Shown here one piece after another: positions 62,681-64,000 of a stretch of DNA of 64,000 nt. Source of the stretch: Maritalea mobilis (GTDB lineage Bacteria; Pseudomonadota; Alphaproteobacteria; Rhizobiales; Devosiaceae); the NCBI RefSeq assembly GCF_004363175.1, contig NZ_SNYR01000003.1:208183-272182 (forward strand), in the 5' to 3' direction. Each line of letters begins with the position of its first letter. Within the stretch, counting starts at the first letter, position 1. Both the position numbers and the translations under genes were made by a program. The notes beneath the pieces are model-generated. The model saw only the letters and a list, made by a program, of their open reading frames with translations. It searched no databases and was not told where the DNA came from.

Positions 62681-63214
62681 TTAATTACATTCTTTATCGA
62701 TTGCGTTCATCGCCGCGGTCACACCAGACAATGAATATGTGTCTGTTGTACGTGTACCACGTGTTGAAATACCGCGCACCACAAGCTCTGAACCGCGCTT
62801 CATCGCATCCACAAAGCTTGGCTCATCCGCAGTTGAGGCCAACCAACCTGCTTCTTGCTGACTGTCGGTGACCATTGGGTAGGCTTTGCCATCCACAGTG
62901 GCACTTGCCTCAGCACCCGGCTTAAACGGATAGCCAATCAAAGTGGCCACTTCGTTCCGTTTGCCAGACCCCGTGCGATGGGTCACCAAAAAGTGAATGG
63001 GGCTACGCGTCACATTTGTTGGCTGAGCATCTTGCGGCTGTGAAGAAATATAGCAGATTTTGCCCTTGCTATCCTGATCGGTCCAGGCGGTCCAAAAATT
63101 GAACGTACCAATTTTGTTGGCTGCGGCCTGTGCTGTGCCTGTTGAAAGCACACCAACCATCAACGCAATGCCTGCCTTAAGCGCAAATCTTTTCATTTGT
63201 TTTGCTTCAATCAT
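62681..63214 (-). CDS. IalB-family periplasmic protein, copy 2
   Basis: A protein of 177 residues from the ATG at 63214 (63196 is an alternative start). The signal peptide is GIALMVGVLSTGTAQAAA. The core matches copy 1 in order: NFWTAWTDQDSKGKICYISSQP, HFLVTHRTG, MKRGSELVVRGISTRG and YSLSGVTAAMNAIDKEC. The pair looks like an old tandem duplication that has diverged. The function is unknown, probably envelope related. Confidence 0.85.
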   Translation of the reverse strand: MIEAKQMKRFALKAGIALMVGVLSTGTAQAAANKIGTFNFWTAWTDQDSKGKICYISSQPQDAQPTNVTRSPIHFLVTHRTGSGKRNEVATLIGYPFKPGAEASATVDGKAYPMVTDSQQEAGWLASTADEPSFVDAMKRGSELVVRGISTRGTRTTDTYSLSGVTAAMNAIDKECN

Positions 63215-63420
63215 TCCTTTGGGTCCTTTGTCCAATTACCCACGTTCCCGCTTATTATCCGCCAATGAGGGTTACCAAGCCGCAAAGATTTGCAGCATTT
63301 TATTCAAATCCTCAAAATAAGCAGAAATTTGACCTTATTTTGGCATATGTCTTATCCATACTCTCTGTTTCACAATTCAAGGTGAACGAAGCGTTAAAAC
63401 TGAGCGGCAAAGGAGCCAAA

Positions 63421-63888
63421 ATGTCCAATTTTCCACGTTCAATCCTGCTTGTATGCCTTGGAAACATCTGCCGTTCACCCACCGCGCACGCTGTGTTGCA
63501 GCAAATGGCACAAACTAAAGGCATTCCGCTGGAGATTGACAGCGCTGGCACAGGCGATTGGCACATCGGCCACCCGCCCGATGAACGTGCCACCCAAACC
63601 GCCAGCACCCGCGGCTATGATCTTTCGCCTCTACGAGCACGCCAAGTCATCATTGAAGATTTTTATAAATATGATCTGATCCTCGCCATGGACCACTCAA
63701 ACCTGCGCAACCTGAAAAAGCTCGCGCCCGCAGACGCGACGGCTCAAGTAGAATTGTTTCTGCCCTATGGCGACAGCAACACCCAAGAAGTCCCCGACCC
63801 CTATTTCGGCGGCACCGACGGTTTTACCCACGTACTCGACTTAATCGAAACCGCCAGCGAGAATATTTTGGCCCGGTATAAGGGCTAG
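63421..63888 (+). CDS. Low-molecular-weight protein-tyrosine phosphatase
   Basis: A protein of 155 residues from the ATG at 63421, which has AAAGGAG at good spacing. The active-site loop is VCLGNICRSP (Cys12, CxxxxxR) and the general acid is in VPDPYFGG. It dephosphorylates tyrosine residues; in bacteria such enzymes often act on exopolysaccharide kinases, but none is encoded nearby. The long open frame upstream to 63202 is not conserved. Confidence 0.95.
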   Translation: MSNFPRSILLVCLGNICRSPTAHAVLQQMAQTKGIPLEIDSAGTGDWHIGHPPDERATQTASTRGYDLSPLRARQVIIEDFYKYDLILAMDHSNLRNLKKLAPADATAQVELFLPYGDSNTQEVPDPYFGGTDGFTHVLDLIETASENILARYKG

Positions 63889-63912
63889 TTTTTTGTTTCG
63901 GGGTATTTTTTG

Positions 63913-64000
63913 CGCGCCGCCGTCACTCGCTGCGCTCACTACCCCGGCACCCCCGGCTTTTTTACGCGCCGCCGTCACTCGCTGCGCTCATTACCCCGGC
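63913..64000. repeat. Tandem repeat with 52-bp period, cut by the window edge
   Basis: A 36-bp GC-rich unit at 63913-63948, containing GCCGTCACTCGCTGCGCTCA and CCCCGGC, recurs at 63965-64000 with one visible base change. The spacer ends in a T-run before each second unit (GCTTTTTTACG). The array may continue beyond base 64000. There is no open reading frame of note here. Confidence 0.7.

Overview
The window is chromosomal DNA of an alphaproteobacterium, most likely of the order Hyphomicrobiales (Rhizobiales) or a close marine relative. Supporting signs are a hemC-hemD-mic60-hemY cluster diverging from tsaD-gpsA, an FMN riboswitch in front of a ribN-type riboflavin transporter, two IalB-family proteins, an SDHAF4-like protein, a four-cysteine FnrL, and split ccoNOQP and ccoGHIS operons. 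This placement is inference from gene content and was not checked by phylogeny. Genes are dense, with many 1-4 nt start/stop overlaps. No insertion sequence, prophage, CRISPR array or rRNA was seen, and there is one tRNA gene.

Region 1 to 24,000 is mostly housekeeping: the end of a 5-formyltetrahydrofolate cyclo-ligase gene, an SDHAF4 homologue, a photolyase, a PAS protein paired with a methyl-accepting protein (probably a split aerotaxis receptor), tsaD-gpsA-YciI-EVE, and the heme branch with the bacterial Mic60. It continues with a TetR/CPBP divergon, a MarR-regulated gene for a deiodinase-like redoxin, an unannotated short transcription unit with a perfect 13-nt Shine-Dalgarno, tRNA-Thr(CGU), a transporter, a large autotransporter, an esterase and several membrane proteins.

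Region 23,800 to 30,200 opens with the FMN riboswitch and ribN. It is followed by a compact nitrite-reduction island: nirK (copper nitrite reductase), nirV, nnrS, pseudoazurin (the likely electron donor of NirK), an NNR/NnrR-type regulator and a small DUF1858 cysteine protein. CRP/FNR-type palindromes lie in front of nirK, in the pseudoazurin-nnrR divergent promoter, and in front of the DUF1858 gene. No nitric oxide reductase gene is present in the window.

Region 30,200 to 52,000 carries threonine catabolism (kbl-tdh with an XRE-cupin regulator), fnrL, the cbb3 oxidase maturation operon ccoGHIS (ccoS is only 56 codons long), an msrB/RDD/cupin/antiporter stretch, SDR/LysR and HxlR/WrbA divergons, and the cbb3 structural operon ccoNOQP diverging from a hemerythrin gene. 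TTGAT-N4-GTCAA boxes precede both cco operons. The picture is a low-oxygen respiratory module: FnrL senses oxygen and drives the high-affinity oxidase, while the NNR-type regulator drives nitrite reduction and NO handling.

Region 52,000 to 64,000 is again general: typA, a BenE-type transporter, a glyoxalase-like protein, argG, a LysE exporter, rlmJ, an isochorismatase/GlxA pair, rlmN, two IalB-like proteins and a low-molecular-weight tyrosine phosphatase. The window ends in a 52-bp-period repeat that runs off the edge.
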